DNA of 14,581 nucleotides. It comes from Burkholderiaceae bacterium (lineage in GTDB: Bacteria > Pseudomonadota > Gammaproteobacteria > Burkholderiales > Burkholderiaceae). The notes under the pieces were generated by a model. The model worked only from the letters and a program-made list of their open reading frames with translations, was not told the DNA's origin and searched no databases. How positions within the stretch are numbered: the first letter of the stretch is position 1; every line of letters starts with the position of its first letter. Of this stretch, positions 8,083 through 14,581 are shown in pieces. The DNA is taken from assembly GCA_947380285.1 (NCBI GenBank), contig CANCQD010000063.1, positions 1 through 14,581 on the forward strand, read 5' to 3'. Made by a program: the position numbers and the translations under genes.

Positions 8083-9294
8083 ATGCAATCACTTTTAAAC
8101 AAGAAGATCGTTCTCGGCATCTCTGGCGGCATTGCAGCATATAAAGCTCCTGAGCTTGCACGTCAATTGATGCAAGAAGGCGCCTCTGTACAAGTGGTAA
8201 TGACTGAGGCTGCACAGCAATTTGTGACGCCCGTGACAATGCAGGCTCTCACTGGTAATCCAGTGTATTTGAGCCAATGGGACAGCAGCATTCCAAACAA
8301 TATGGCGCATATTGAGTTATCGCGCTCTGCAGATGCCATCCTGATTGCCCCTGCAAGTGCTGATCTGATGGCAAAGCTTTCTCTGGGTTTAGCGGATGAC
8401 TTGTTGACTACCCTTTGCCTTGCAAGAGATTGCCCCCTGCTACTCACTCCTGCAATGAATAAGCAGATGTGGGAGCATGCCGCTACCAAAAGAAGTGCGA
8501 AACGACTTTTGGATGATGGCGTTACCCTCTTGGGCCCTGCTAGCGGCTTTCAGGCTTGTGGCGAAGTGGGCATGGGCAGAATGCTCGAGCCCTCAGAAAT
8601 CACAGAGCAGGTCATTGCCTTCTTTCAGAAAAAATCTTTGGCTGGCAAAAAAGTATTGATTACCGCAGGCCCCACATTTGAAGCAATTGATCCAGTGCGC
8701 GGGATTACCAATCACAGCTCGGGCAAAATGGGCTTTGCCCTTGCAAGAGCGGCTGTTGAAGCTGGCGCCCAAGTACATTTAATTGCTGGGCCATGTGGCC
8801 TAGATACGCCACTGTTGGCAACTGGACAAATCATCCGTACCAACGTGGTCAGTGCTAAAGAAATGTACGCAGCCACTCTTAACGCCACCGACAGCGATAT
8901 CTTCTTTGCTGTAGCTGCCGTTGCTGACTGGGGCATTACCAAACCGGCCAAAGAAAAGATCAAGCGCCAAGGCAATCAAGCGCCTAACCTAGAATTTATT
9001 GCTAACCCAGACATTCTTCTCGATGTTGCTAAAGCAGTAAAAACCAGAGGCGGAAAACCTTACCCCTATTGTGTTGGCTTTGCAGCTGAATCAACCGATC
9101 TAGAAAAGCATGCCAATGAGAAGCGTAAGCGCAAAGGCATTCCGATGATTGTTGGCAATATTGGCCCCGATACCTTTGGTAGCGACCTGAATCAATTGCT
9201 TGTTATCGACGCAAGTGGTAGCAAAAAAATTGCTAAGGCTGAAAAACTGCAATTAGCACGCCAGCTCATTCAGCTCGTGGCCAAGAAAATCTAG
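8083..9294 (+). CDS. coaBC: Phosphopantothenoylcysteine synthetase / decarboxylase
   Basis: Bifunctional coenzyme A enzyme. CoaB joins 4'-phosphopantothenate and cysteine using CTP, and CoaC then decarboxylates the product with FMN. 403 residues. Seen: the N-terminal flavoprotein domain GISGGIAAYKAPELAR (12-27), catalytic H76 in NNMAHIELSR, the TPAMNKQMW motif (122-130, N126) and the ACGEVGMGRM flap with Cys159. The CoaB domain has VLITAGPTFEAIDPVRGITN (191-210, N210), HSSGKMG (211-217), AAVADW (278-283) and K292 in EKIKR. All residues known to be catalytic in the E. coli enzyme have counterparts. The FMN it needs is made by RibF, encoded upstream in the same cluster. It is followed by a 58-bp gap before dut. 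Confidence 0.97.
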   Translation: MQSLLNKKIVLGISGGIAAYKAPELARQLMQEGASVQVVMTEAAQQFVTPVTMQALTGNPVYLSQWDSSIPNNMAHIELSRSADAILIAPASADLMAKLSLGLADDLLTTLCLARDCPLLLTPAMNKQMWEHAATKRSAKRLLDDGVTLLGPASGFQACGEVGMGRMLEPSEITEQVIAFFQKKSLAGKKVLITAGPTFEAIDPVRGITNHSSGKMGFALARAAVEAGAQVHLIAGPCGLDTPLLATGQIIRTNVVSAKEMYAATLNATDSDIFFAVAAVADWGITKPAKEKIKRQGNQAPNLEFIANPDILLDVAKAVKTRGGKPYPYCVGFAAESTDLEKHANEKRKRKGIPMIVGNIGPDTFGSDLNQLLVIDASGSKKIAKAEKLQLARQLIQLVAKKI

Positions 9295-9352
9295 GTCAAA
9301 TTCTTTTTAGTTTTTTATTCTTCACATTAATTCCCTCGCTTTAGGAAATTTC

Positions 9353-9802
9353 ATGCAATCCCTCCAAGTAAAAATTCTTGATGAACGTATGCGCGACCAG
9401 TTGCCAACTTATGGCACCCCTGGAAGTGCTGGATTAGATCTTCGTGCCTGCATTGATGAAGCGATGGAGATCGCACCTGGCCAAACTGTGCTTGTGCCTA
9501 CTGGTTTGGCAATCTATGTTGAAGATCCACGTTATGCCGCTTTTATTCTGCCGCGCTCCGGCTTAGGCCATAAACATGGCATTGTGCTTGGCAATCTTGT
9601 TGGCTTAATAGATTCTGACTACCAAGGCCAGCTCATGGTGAGCACCTGGAATCGTGGCGCCACTCTATTCAAGCTTGAGCCGATGGAGCGTTTGGCTCAA
9701 CTGGTAGTAATGCCGGTGCAACAAGTGGAACTCAAAGTCGTGGAAGAATTCACTGAAAGCAGTCGCGGTGCTGGTGGCTTTGGTAGCACGGGACGCGCCT
9801 AG
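9353..9802 (+). CDS. dut: Deoxyuridine 5'-triphosphate nucleotidohydrolase (dUTPase)
   Basis: Hydrolyses dUTP to dUMP and pyrophosphate, keeping uracil out of DNA and feeding dTMP synthesis. 149 residues, the normal trimeric type. Seen: all five family motifs, namely [10 protein letters not shown] (23-32), PRSGLG (67-72), [13 protein letters not shown] (84-96, with catalytic D87), [10 protein letters not shown] (113-122) and the C-terminal [10 protein letters not shown] (138-147). The start ATG has an AGGA (9343-9346) six bases upstream. It follows coaBC, as in many Proteobacteria. The T-rich 58-bp gap before it shows no convincing terminator or promoter. The stop lies 9 bp from that of the converging permease gene. 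Confidence 0.98.
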   Translation: MQSLQVKILDERMRDQLPTYGTPGSAGLDLRACIDEAMEIAPGQTVLVPTGLAIYVEDPRYAAFILPRSGLGHKHGIVLGNLVGLIDSDYQGQLMVSTWNRGATLFKLEPMERLAQLVVMPVQQVELKVVEEFTESSRGAGGFGSTGRA

Positions 9803-9811
9803 TCCAAAATT

Positions 9812-11191
9812 CTAATGGGTGGTATTGAGGGCTCTTTTACGACTAAACGCTAAGGGCAAAAAACCTAGTAGCAAACCTCCAACCCCCATCATGATCGTAA
9901 ATGCATCAAATGTGGGAATGCTATAAATGGCAACGAACACCATGAATGCGCCTGAAAAACTAGGCCAGATAACATAAGCCATTGCCGGCCCGAAACCAGC
10001 TTTTAGCTTACTCCTGTAATGCCATGCACAAGCAAAGCCAGTCAGACTCATGTAAAAGCAAATCTGAAATCCAATTGCCAAAATAGAGCTGGTCAAGATA
10101 GCCTTTACTGAAGGCATAAAGGAGGAAGAAAAAAGTAATACCACTCCTAAAAACCAAATCACAAAAGTAGCCACCCAAGGTGTCTTATATTCGCCATGCA
10201 CTTTTGCATAGACTGGATGCAACATACCGTCACGCGCCATTGCAAACATACTGCGACTGAACTGCAAAATCTGAGTTTCTATTGTTCCGACCGTACTAAA
10301 TATGGTACAAAAGACCGCAAGGTAGCTCCAGGGGGCGGGGAATAATTTATTGGCGATTGCAAAAAGTACATTGGTACCAGATTCAGCAATTTCGCGATCA
10401 GTTAAGACCATTAAAACCACAACCATCATCAGCACAAAGAAAAGCATCATATTCAGCACAGCCCAAAATGCCCCCTTGCCTGCAGCACCATCTGAATTTT
10501 TTAACCCGCCCTTACTCTCTTCGCTTAAGTTCATCGTGACATCCCACCCCCAAAAGAAAAAGATGGCAGTAAGTGCACCCGTAGCAAATAGTTGTGGAGA
10601 AAATGAGAGTGGAGAAATCCATACAAATGAGGGCGGGTGTGCTGGGTTTGACCAGTAACTAATGATTCCGGCAGTAATCAGTGCAAATAAAATTACCGTC
10701 TCAAAAAGAGTGAGAGTGATCTGCATAAAGCTTGAATGCTTTATTCCGCGACCAACAATCAACGAGACAACCGTCAACCAGACGACCGCTATTACTGAAA
10801 TTAGCTGGGTATTTTCGGCCTGATCAGGCGCAACTAGTAGTAAGGTAGAGCTGGCTGCAGGAATGGTTGCCGAAACCATAAAAAAAATAGAGGCGATTAA
10901 TAAACCCCAACCAGCAAAGAATCCCCATGTGGGCCCGAAAACATGCCCAACCCAAGCATAGGCAGCACCAGCATTTGGCTGAATTTTGCTCAAATGAATA
11001 AAAGCCAAAGTGATCCCAAACATGATGAGACCACAATACAAAATACTCCCTACAGATAAAACGCCAACTGAGGCTACGATGGCAGCACTAGTTACGGCAA
11101 CGCTAAAGGCGGGTGCAGTTCCCGCAATACCCATGATGATTGACTCAAATACGCCCAGAGAATTTTTTGCCAAGCCATCGGTTGAGCTCAT
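9812..11191 (-). CDS. APC-superfamily amino acid / amine permease
   Basis: A 459-residue secondary transporter of the amino acid-polyamine-organocation superfamily, in the inner membrane. Seen: about twelve hydrophobic segments, the unwound first helix GIAGTAPAFS (21-30), the QPNAGAAYAWVGHVFGP segment (71-87) typical of the family, WDVTMNLSEESKGG (216-229) after helix 6, and the cytosolic loop SRSMFAMARDGMLHP (312-326). Substrate cannot be read from the sequence. The start ATG at 11189-11191 has no Shine-Dalgarno; the next Met (residue 20) would cut into helix 1, so the long form is preferred. It appears monocistronic: a terminator separates it from the upstream gene, and it converges on dut with a 9-bp gap. 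Confidence 0.9.
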   Translation of the reverse strand: MSSTDGLAKNSLGVFESIIMGIAGTAPAFSVAVTSAAIVASVGVLSVGSILYCGLIMFGITLAFIHLSKIQPNAGAAYAWVGHVFGPTWGFFAGWGLLIASIFFMVSATIPAASSTLLLVAPDQAENTQLISVIAVVWLTVVSLIVGRGIKHSSFMQITLTLFETVILFALITAGIISYWSNPAHPPSFVWISPLSFSPQLFATGALTAIFFFWGWDVTMNLSEESKGGLKNSDGAAGKGAFWAVLNMMLFFVLMMVVVLMVLTDREIAESGTNVLFAIANKLFPAPWSYLAVFCTIFSTVGTIETQILQFSRSMFAMARDGMLHPVYAKVHGEYKTPWVATFVIWFLGVVLLFSSSFMPSVKAILTSSILAIGFQICFYMSLTGFACAWHYRSKLKAGFGPAMAYVIWPSFSGAFMVFVAIYSIPTFDAFTIMMGVGGLLLGFLPLAFSRKRALNTTH

Positions 11192-11226
11192 ATATAAAAA
11201 TATTGCGTTATTTACCTAAAGAGGAG

Positions 11227-11256
11227 ATTCTATTCTTAAACAATGCGAACAACCAA
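11227..11256 (-). promoter_or_regulatory. Candidate promoter for the APC permease
   Basis: On the minus strand, TTGGTT (11256-11251) and TAGAAT (11232-11227, five of six matches to TATAAT) are separated by 18 bases. Transcription would begin near 11220, about 29 nt before the permease ATG. A small inverted repeat ATCCC-N7-GGGAT (11263-11279) lies just upstream and could be an operator. The -35 is weak. Confidence 0.35.
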
Positions 11257-11285
11257 CCCGGGATCCCCACCTTTGGGATGGCTAT

Positions 11286-11312
11286 AAAAAAACCACCCGT
11301 GGGTGGCTTTTT
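11286..11312 (-). terminator. Intrinsic terminator after the Hc1-like gene
   Basis: Stem CCACC (11293-11297) and GGTGG (11302-11306) around a 4-base loop; read on the minus strand it is followed by a run of seven T (11292-11286). It lies 17-43 bp after the Hc1-like gene stop and would end the clpS-clpA-Hc1 transcript. The A and T flanks are near symmetric, but no plus-strand gene reads into it. Confidence 0.85.
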
Positions 11313-11328
11313 AATCAGCAAATATTGC

Positions 11329-11562
11329 TTACTTACGAATATGCGCCTTACGAGCTGCATCTTGTGACATACCGGCACCAGCACCTTCACGAGACTCCTT
11401 TTCAGCAGTAATTTCTTTACGGCGCTCTTTGCAAGAGCCGGCAATTTCTTGCAATGCTTTACGAGCCCGAGCAGCAGAAGCTTTAATACCTTTACCTTGA
11501 AACTTTTCATTCTCAGCTTTGTAAGTTTCAAAAGCTTCTAGCAATTTATCATGATGGGACAT
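11329..11562 (-). CDS. Small basic protein resembling histone H1-like Hc1 family
   Basis: A 77-residue charged protein beginning MSHHDKLLEAFETYKAENEK. I do not recognise a named gene. From memory, residues about 24-55 (KGIKASAARARKALQ, then CKERRKEITAEK) parallel the chlamydial Hc1 segment KGNKAAAQRVRTESI followed by YRKESIKAEK, in the same order and spacing. Hc1 proteins are DNA-compacting. The call is therefore a putative nucleoid-associated protein, unverified. The sequence is predicted mostly helical, has one Cys (44) and a glycine-containing hinge GAGAG (60-64) before a basic C-terminus. The start is well supported by AAAGGA four bases upstream. It lies 42 bp downstream of clpA with no terminator between, and is followed by a strong terminator, so it may be the last gene of clpSA. 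The AT-rich gap holds a perfect inverted repeat ATTTAT-N4-ATAAAT (11582-11597). Confidence 0.7.
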   Translation of the reverse strand: MSHHDKLLEAFETYKAENEKFQGKGIKASAARARKALQEIAGSCKERRKEITAEKESREGAGAGMSQDAARKAHIRK

Positions 11563-11581
11563 ATTTTCCTTTTTGGTTTGT

Positions 11582-11597
11582 ATTTATTTGCATAAAT
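11582..11597. repeat. AT-rich inverted repeat between clpA and the Hc1-like gene
   Basis: ATTTAT (11582-11587), four-base spacer TTGC, ATAAAT (11592-11597). A perfect 6-bp palindrome arm pair in the 42-bp gap upstream of the Hc1-like gene. It could be an operator or a weak hairpin. The region is AT-rich, so chance is possible. Confidence 0.35.
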
Positions 11598-11604
11598 TAA
11601 GTCA

Positions 11605-13911
11605 TTAAATTTCTTCAGCTGGAGCCACATCGGCTTTGGTACGTTTTCCAGGCAATACGGGAGCCTCAAAATTCAAAAGTACTTTACCGTCAGCATCAAT
11701 ATCGACATCCACATGACCACCTTGAGCTAACTTACCAAACAGAAGCTCGTCAGCAAGTGCCTTACGCACAGTATCTTGAATAATGCGCTGCATTGGACGC
11801 GCACCCATTAAAGGGTCAAAGCCATGCTTAGCTAAATGAGCTCGCAATGCAGAGCTAAAAGTTGCATCCACTTTCTTCTCGTGAAGCTGCTCCTCCAACT
11901 GCATTAAGAACTTATCAACAACGCGCATGATGATCGATTCATCGAGTGCCTTAAAGGAAACGATGGCATCCAAGCGATTGCGGAACTCTGGTGTAAAGAA
12001 CTTCTTGATATCCGCCATCTCATCACCAGACTCGCGTGCATTGGTAAAGCCAATGGTTGACTTCTGCATTGCCTCAGCACCAGCATTGGTTGTCATGATA
12101 ATGATCACGTTACGGAAATCAGTCTTACGGCCATTGTTATCCGTTAAAGTGCCGTGATCCATCACCTGTAAAAGGATGTTAAAAATATCTGGATGGGCCT
12201 TTTCAATTTCATCTAACAAAAGCACACAATGGGGCTTCTTATTCACAGCCTCAGTAAGCAAGCCGCCCTGATCAAATCCCACATAACCTGGGGGCGCACC
12301 AATCAAACGGCTCACCGCATGGCGCTCCATGTACTCGGACATATCAAAACGCAAGAGTTCAATACCTAGAATATAAGCAAGCTGTTTTGCAACCTCAGTC
12401 TTGCCAACACCTGTTGGCCCAGAGAATAGGAATGATCCAATTGGTCTATCAATCTTGCCAAGACCAGCACGAGTCATTTTGATGGCACTAGCCAAGGCCT
12501 CGATAGCAGGATCCTGACCAAAGACCACGCTCTTAATATCGCGATCCAAAGTCTGTAACTTGCTACGATCATCAACGGTGACCGATTGTGGCGGTATGCG
12601 TGCAATCTTAGCCACAATCTCTTCGATCTCAGGACGGCCAATAGTTTTCTTCTGCTTAGACTTCGGCAGAATACGTTGTGCCGCACCAGCTTCATCAATG
12701 ACATCAATAGCCTTGTCAGGCAAATGACGATCATTGATGTAACGAGCAGAAAGTTCTGCGGCAGCCACCAAGGCACCAGCCGCATACTTCACACTGTGGT
12801 GCTCTTCGAAACGTGATTTCAAGCCACGCAAAATTTGCACTGTTTGATCTACCGTTGGCTCTACAACATCCACCTTCTGGAAGCGACGCGATAAAGCTGC
12901 ATCCTTTTCAAAAATTCCACGATATTCAGTAAAGGTAGTTGCGCCAATGCACTTGAGTTGACCATTAGACAATGCAGGCTTCAATAAGTTGCTAGCATCC
13001 AATGTTCCGCCAGAAGCTGCGCCCGCACCAATCAGCGTGTGAATTTCATCAATGAACAAAACACCATGGGCATGGTCTTTTAAAGACTTCAGCACACTTT
13101 TTAAACGCTGCTCAAAATCTCCGCGGTATTTAGTACCCGCTAAAAGAGCACCCATATCCAAAGAGTAAACAGTGGCATTAGCCAAGATATCAGGCACATC
13201 ACCCTTAACGATTCTCCAGGCCAAGCCCTCAGCAATAGCTGTCTTACCTACACCAGCCTCGCCCACCAATAAAGGGTTGTTCTTGCGACGACGGCACAGC
13301 ACCTGAATCACGCGCTCTACCTCGCTCTCACGACCAATTAATGGATCAATCTTGCCTTGACGGGCCAATACATTAAGGTTTTGCGTATATTGCTCAAGAG
13401 GACTTTCTTTACCAGAAGAACTAGATTCCTCGGTCTCCTGAGAAGGCTCAACGGGTTTCACATGCTCGGACTGATCCTTACGCACGCCATGGCTGATGAA
13501 GTTCACCACATCCAATCGTGTAACGCCCTGTTGTTGTAAGAAATACACCGCATGTGAATCTTTTTCACCAAAGATAGCTACCAATACATTTGCACCGGTT
13601 ACCTCTTTCTTGCCATTTGATGTTGACTGCACGTGCATGATGGCGCGCTGAATGACTCGCTGAAATCCTAGCGTAGGTTGTGTATCAACATCATCATTAC
13701 CTGGTACTACAGGTGTGTTGTCGTTAATAAAGTTTTTGAGTTGAGCGCGCAGCTCTGCAATATTGACTGCACATGCCTTTAGGACCTCTACCGCAGTAGC
13801 ATTATCCAGTAAGGCTGCAAGCAAATGCTCGACCGTGATGAACTCATGTCGCGATGCCCTTGCGTCAACAAACGCCATATGCAAACTCACTTCTAATTCT
13901 TGGGCAATCAT
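11605..13911 (-). CDS. clpA: ATP-dependent Clp protease ATP-binding subunit ClpA
   Basis: AAA+ unfoldase that feeds substrates to ClpP, with ClpS as adaptor for N-degron proteins. 768 residues from the chosen ATG (E. coli 758). Seen: Clp N domain (about 1-145) beginning [14 protein letters not shown], a variable acidic linker (about 146-170), first AAA+ domain with Walker A GEAGVGKT (217-224) and Walker B VLFIDEIH (284-291), second AAA+ domain with Walker A GPTGVGKT (498-505) and Walker B LLLDEIEK (564-571), and IGF (620-622) matching the ClpP-docking loop. The frame is open six codons further up, but GGAGGA (13920-13915) lies just before this ATG and ClpA proteins start MIAQELE. The start overlaps the clpS stop as ATGA, implying coupling. 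No clpP is in the window. Confidence 0.98.
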   Translation of the reverse strand: MIAQELEVSLHMAFVDARASRHEFITVEHLLAALLDNATAVEVLKACAVNIAELRAQLKNFINDNTPVVPGNDDVDTQPTLGFQRVIQRAIMHVQSTSNGKKEVTGANVLVAIFGEKDSHAVYFLQQQGVTRLDVVNFISHGVRKDQSEHVKPVEPSQETEESSSSGKESPLEQYTQNLNVLARQGKIDPLIGRESEVERVIQVLCRRRKNNPLLVGEAGVGKTAIAEGLAWRIVKGDVPDILANATVYSLDMGALLAGTKYRGDFEQRLKSVLKSLKDHAHGVLFIDEIHTLIGAGAASGGTLDASNLLKPALSNGQLKCIGATTFTEYRGIFEKDAALSRRFQKVDVVEPTVDQTVQILRGLKSRFEEHHSVKYAAGALVAAAELSARYINDRHLPDKAIDVIDEAGAAQRILPKSKQKKTIGRPEIEEIVAKIARIPPQSVTVDDRSKLQTLDRDIKSVVFGQDPAIEALASAIKMTRAGLGKIDRPIGSFLFSGPTGVGKTEVAKQLAYILGIELLRFDMSEYMERHAVSRLIGAPPGYVGFDQGGLLTEAVNKKPHCVLLLDEIEKAHPDIFNILLQVMDHGTLTDNNGRKTDFRNVIIIMTTNAGAEAMQKSTIGFTNARESGDEMADIKKFFTPEFRNRLDAIVSFKALDESIIMRVVDKFLMQLEEQLHEKKVDATFSSALRAHLAKHGFDPLMGARPMQRIIQDTVRKALADELLFGKLAQGGHVDVDIDADGKVLLNFEAPVLPGKRTKADVAPAEEI

Positions 13912-14255
13912 GCTTCCTCCATAGTGCACTGTAGTGGGTGACCCGCTTCACGGGAGAGTTCAATAACTTGATGCACTTTCGTAGCAGCAACATCACGGGT
14001 ATATATTCCGCAAACGCCTTTGCCAACTAAATGCACTTGCAACATGATGCGTGTAGCTGTTTCATGATCTTTATTAAAATACTCCTGAATTACCATCACC
14101 ACAAATTCCATAGGTGTGTAATCGTCATTCAATAGTAAAACTTTATACATCGATGGCGCCTTAACTTGCTCGACTTGTTTTTCGAGAAGAATGGTGTCCT
14201 CAGCATATGGATTGCCGGGGTTGCCAGTAGTGGGGTTTTTTGGTGCGCGACTCAT
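13908..14255 (-). CDS. clpS: ATP-dependent Clp protease adaptor ClpS
   Basis: Adaptor that binds N-terminal destabilising residues and delivers such proteins to ClpA. 115 residues from the chosen ATG. Seen: [19 protein letters not shown] with the binding-pocket residues N43, D44 and D45, then [10 protein letters not shown] with H75 (the E. coli H66 counterpart), and [12 protein letters not shown]. Residues 1-33 are a flexible, Pro/Gly-rich N-terminal extension, as expected for insertion into the ClpA pore. The frame also offers ATG at 14264 and GTG at 14273; none has a good Shine-Dalgarno, so the start is uncertain by up to six codons. It overlaps clpA by 4 bp and is divergent from the cold-shock gene. 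Confidence 0.96.
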   Translation of the reverse strand: MSRAPKNPTTGNPGNPYAEDTILLEKQVEQVKAPSMYKVLLLNDDYTPMEFVVMVIQEYFNKDHETATRIMLQVHLVGKGVCGIYTRDVAATKVHQVIELSREAGHPLQCTMEEA

Positions 14256-14305
14256 GAGAAACATTCTAAACACAGATATCCAAACTTTAATTTACTAGGA
14301 TCTTG

Positions 14306-14322
14306 TTGCGAAAACCACGCAA
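14306..14322. repeat. Small inverted repeat upstream of clpS
   Basis: TTGCG (14306-14310) and CGCAA (14318-14322) around a 7-base spacer, about 50 bp upstream of the clpS start. It could be a protein-binding site or a leader hairpin of clpS. It is short and may be chance. Confidence 0.3.
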
Positions 14323-14401
14323 AAACCCCTCTTAAACCTATATTGGGGCATTTTTCTTTAAAAAAAGGGGTATTTACTAGGGGGTAGGTGCATATAACTC
14401 C

Positions 14402-14430
14402 TTGACACCCCTCGAAAAAGGGCAAACAAT
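14402..14430 (+). promoter_or_regulatory. Candidate sigma-70 promoter of the cold-shock gene
   Basis: A perfect -35 TTGACA (14402-14407), a 17-base spacer and AACAAT (14425-14430, four of six matches to TATAAT). Transcription would begin near 14437, giving a leader of about 104 nt before the ATG. Long leaders are known for cspA-type genes, where they control translation by temperature. A short inverted repeat CCCT-N6-AGGG (14409-14422) sits in the spacer. Confidence 0.55.
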
Positions 14431-14540
14431 CAGGGGGTAGGCTTCAAGAGAGGTTCTATTTAGGCGTGTTGTGGATTGAGACTGATTAAAAAGTATTTAC
14501 CCTCATCACGGTTGTTTTAAGTTTATGTAATGGAGTTCGC

Positions 14541-14581
14541 ATGGCGACCGGAATTGTTAAGTGGTTCAATGATGCAAAAGG
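14541..14581 (+). CDS. Cold-shock protein (CspA family), N-terminal end only
   Basis: Only the first 13 complete codons are present: MATGIVKWFNDAK, then the window ends. The GIVKWFN-AKG pattern is the start of the cold-shock domain, a small beta-barrel that binds single-stranded RNA and DNA and acts as an RNA chaperone; KWF is the beginning of the aromatic binding face. A Shine-Dalgarno GGAG (14532-14535) lies five bases upstream. It is divergent from clpS. Which Csp paralogue it is, and whether it is cold-induced, cannot be told from this fragment. Confidence 0.93.
   Translation, partial: MATGIVKWFNDAK

Larger units (their letters stand above)
14290..14441. repeat. Cluster of AGGGG(G)T motifs and two 10-bp direct repeats
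   Basis: In the clpS/cold-shock gene spacer, AGGGGT or AGGGGGT occurs on the plus strand at 14366-14371, 14379-14385 and 14432-14438, and on the minus strand at 14325-14330 and 14407-14412. Two longer direct repeats overlap this set: ATTTACTAGG at 14290-14299 and 14372-14381, and AGGGGGTAGG at 14379-14388 and 14432-14441. The second repeat brackets the candidate cold-shock promoter. This is the density expected of a regulator-binding region, but I recognise no known operator. Confidence 0.6.

Noticed and set aside
8163..8489. 108-codon antisense frame inside coaBC
   Set aside because: It opposes a fully conserved coaBC sequence, has no ribosome binding site of note and its translation looks like a shadow.
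11208..11531. Open frame of 107 codons overlapping the Hc1-like gene on the same strand
   Set aside because: It reads the Hc1-like gene in another frame, runs through the terminator hairpin and has no family resemblance; the Hc1-like frame has the good ribosome binding site.
14340..14371. Heat-shock (sigma-32) promoter for clpS
   Set aside because: A CCCCAATAT on the minus strand resembles the sigma-32 -10, but the expected CTTGAAA at the right distance is replaced by CTTTTTT; too weak to call.
14166..14387. 73-codon plus-strand frame over the clpS start and spacer
   Set aside because: No ribosome binding site or recognisable protein; half lies antisense to clpS and half in the repeat-rich spacer.
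1..14581. CRISPR array, insertion sequence, tRNA or prophage signature
   Set aside because: I looked on both strands and found no repeat-spacer pattern, transposase, terminal inverted repeats or tRNA-like fold; all long frames are housekeeping genes.

Overview
The window is an ordinary-looking stretch of bacterial core genome with compact gene packing. It contains no mobile element, CRISPR array, tRNA or rRNA gene that I can see. Protein sequences (for example the rpmB C-terminus LRARGEI, the RsmB/NOP methyltransferase next to purN, and a ribF-ileS-lspA-coaBC-dut run) point to a betaproteobacterium of the order Burkholderiales. The moderate base composition and overall style make a Polynucleobacter-like freshwater species my best guess. 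That genus call is inference, not proof.

Layout, left to right. (1) Plus strand: the last codons of rpmB and all of rpmG (ribosomal proteins L28 and L33), closed by a symmetric hairpin terminator. (2) Minus strand, read from right to left: purN (purine synthesis), then an RsmB/NOP-family RNA cytosine methyltransferase overlapping it by ATGA, then a membrane acyl-CoA/fatty-acid desaturase 28 bp further on. The three look like one transcription unit that ends at the terminator shared with rpmG. (3) Plus strand: ribF (FMN/FAD synthesis), ileS, lspA (lipoprotein signal peptidase), coaBC (coenzyme A synthesis) and dut (dUTPase). They are tightly packed, with one 8-bp overlap and gaps of 11, 9 and 58 bp, and are probably largely cotranscribed. 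The promoter candidate lies in the very short purN-ribF divergent gap. (4) Minus strand: an APC-family amino acid/amine permease, tail-to-tail with dut with only 9 bp between the stops. (5) Minus strand: clpS and clpA (N-degron adaptor and AAA+ unfoldase, ATGA overlap), then a 77-residue basic protein resembling the Hc1 histone-H1-like family, closed by a hairpin terminator. (6) Plus strand at the right edge: the first codons of a cold-shock protein gene, divergent from clpS.

No obviously novel multi-gene system is visible. The strongest unexplained signal is the 267-bp clpS/cold-shock-gene intergenic region. It holds five copies of an AGGGG(G)T core in both orientations, two longer direct repeats and a TTGACA promoter candidate. 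The second most interesting item is the Hc1-like small basic protein positioned behind clpSA.
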